Part shown: positions 15,055 through 15,689 of the stretch, piece by piece
How the letters are laid out: each line of letters starts with the position of its first letter
Position numbering within the stretch: the stretch's first letter is position 1
Origin: Bacteroidota bacterium
GTDB taxonomy: Bacteria > Bacteroidota > Bacteroidia > Bacteroidales > Dysgonomonadaceae
Reading direction: 5' to 3'
DNA length: 15,689 nucleotides
Assembly (NCBI GenBank): GCA_023388315.1
Contig: JAEWGM010000012.1
Coordinates: 1-15,689 of the forward strand
The notes under the pieces: model-generated
Database searches by the model: none
What the model saw: the letters and a program-made list of their open reading frames with translations, nothing else
What the model was told of the DNA's origin: nothing
Program-made: the position numbers and the translations under genes

Positions 15055-15689
15055 ATGGAAGATAAAAGTCCAATTTTGAGGAATCAATTTATACAGGATG
15101 TAAAAAAAATCATCGTTCAGGCAAGAAGCAATGCGATAAGAAGTGTAGATTTTTGCAGGGTGCAAATGTATTGGGCTATTGGCCGGCGTATTTTAGAAGA
15201 AGAACAGGAGGGTAAAGAGCGAGCGGAATATGGCGCCTATTTGTTGAAAAATCTTGCTAAAACGATAGAGCCGGAATTTGGCAGCGGATTTTCAGTAAGA
15301 GTTTTAGAGCAATGCCGTCAATTTTATCGGACATTCCCAATTGCGAACGCACTGCGTTCGCAATTGAATTGGTATCAATACCGGCTTCTTATACAGATAG
15401 ATGACGAGGATAAACGGTTGTTTTATGAATACGAATCGGTAAATAATGCGTGGACGGGACGCGAGTTGGAACGTCAAATTAATTCGGGGCTTTACGAACG
15501 TTTGCTGTTAAGTAACGATAAAAAAAGCGTGTTGGAAGTTGCCCGAAGAGAACGCTTGCCCCAACTTCCTTCTGAAATTGTGAAAGACCCCATGATTCTC
15601 GAATTTTTAGGTTTGAAAAAAGAGGCGCGTTATTACGAGGAAGATTTAGAACAAGCCTTAATATCTAATTTACAGACATTTTTATTGGA
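15055..15689 (+). CDS. DUF1016/YhcG-family PDDEXK nuclease, 3' end beyond the window
   Basis: A predicted PD-(D/E)XK nuclease of the YhcG family, often found near restriction-modification or mobile genes; its cellular role is not settled. 211 codons are present from the ATG at 15055 and the frame is open at the right edge. The N-terminal DUF1016 domain is clear: YWAIGRRILEEEQ (39-51), YGAYLLKNLAKTIEPEFGSGFS (59-80), CRQFYRTFP (87-95), ALRSQLNWYQYRLLIQI (99-115) and ELERQINSGLYERLLLS (137-153). The nuclease domain begins around 178 with DPMILEFLGL and YYEEDLEQALISNLQTFLL; its catalytic D and ExK residues lie beyond the window. It starts 11 bp after sufD on the same strand, so it is probably co-transcribed with or recently inserted behind the suf genes. 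A perfect palindrome lies in codons 95-104. Confidence 0.93.
   Translation, partial: MEDKSPILRNQFIQDVKKIIVQARSNAIRSVDFCRVQMYWAIGRRILEEEQEGKERAEYGAYLLKNLAKTIEPEFGSGFSVRVLEQCRQFYRTFPIANALRSQLNWYQYRLLIQIDDEDKRLFYEYESVNNAWTGRELERQINSGLYERLLLSNDKKSVLEVARRERLPQLPSEIVKDPMILEFLGLKKEARYYEEDLEQALISNLQTFLL
15338..15366 (+). repeat. Perfect 29-nt palindrome inside the YhcG-type gene
   Basis: CAATTGCGAACGCA (15338-15351) and its exact reverse complement (15353-15366) flank a single C. It encodes residues IANALRSQL of a conserved stretch in frame, so it is not an obvious insertion. It could extrude as a cruciform, fold as a strong mRNA hairpin, or be an operator-like binding site. Confidence 0.75.

Noticed and set aside
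1..15689. CRISPR array, tRNA genes, insertion sequences or attachment sites
   Set aside because: No regularly spaced direct repeats, no tRNA-like cloverleaf with a TTCGA arm outside coding regions, and no transposase or integrase reading frame were found.

Overview
The window comes from a Bacteroidota chromosome, most likely Bacteroidales and possibly a Dysgonomonadaceae- or Paludibacter-like lineage. This rests on a SusC/SusD outer-membrane pair, promoters of the TTTG-N19/20-TAnnTTTG type, weak Shine-Dalgarno sequences, Ser-type sulfatases and a Bacteroidota-style RNase P RNA. The genus is inference only.

Left half (1-7743, all minus strand): a sulfatase-type polysaccharide/glycan utilisation operon, transcribed susC -> susD -> sulfatase 2 -> sulfatase 1. 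Sulfatase 1 runs off the left edge. SusC (TonB-dependent porin) and SusD (surface glycan-binding lipoprotein) would import a glycan, and two exported Ser-type S1 sulfatases would desulfate it. No glycoside hydrolase, regulator or sulfatase-maturing enzyme is visible here. A 14-bp perfect hairpin separates susD from the sulfatases. susC has a good promoter at 7984-8014 and a leader of roughly 235 nt with repeated ATTGAAT/ATTCAAT blocks.

Middle (8135-12472): a cytoplasmic GH13 alpha-amylase with its own intrinsic terminator (minus strand), divergent from rnpB (RNase P RNA, plus strand). Directly after rnpB comes a long YihY/BrkB-family membrane protein. It converges, with 4 bp between stop codons, on a YgjP-like zinc metalloprotease (minus strand) whose best start lies 21 codons inside the longest ORF.

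Right (12473-15689, plus strand): a 448-bp non-coding stretch carrying a promoter and a structured leader, then sufC and sufD of the SUF Fe-S cluster machinery with no sufB in front. Eleven bp downstream of sufD begins a DUF1016/YhcG-type PDDEXK nuclease, cut by the right edge, which carries a perfect 29-nt palindrome inside its reading frame.

Most genes belong to well-known families. The less ordinary material is non-coding: the inter-cistronic hairpin, the two long leaders with alternative pairings, and the in-gene palindrome. I see no CRISPR array, tRNA, IS element or clear new multi-gene system.
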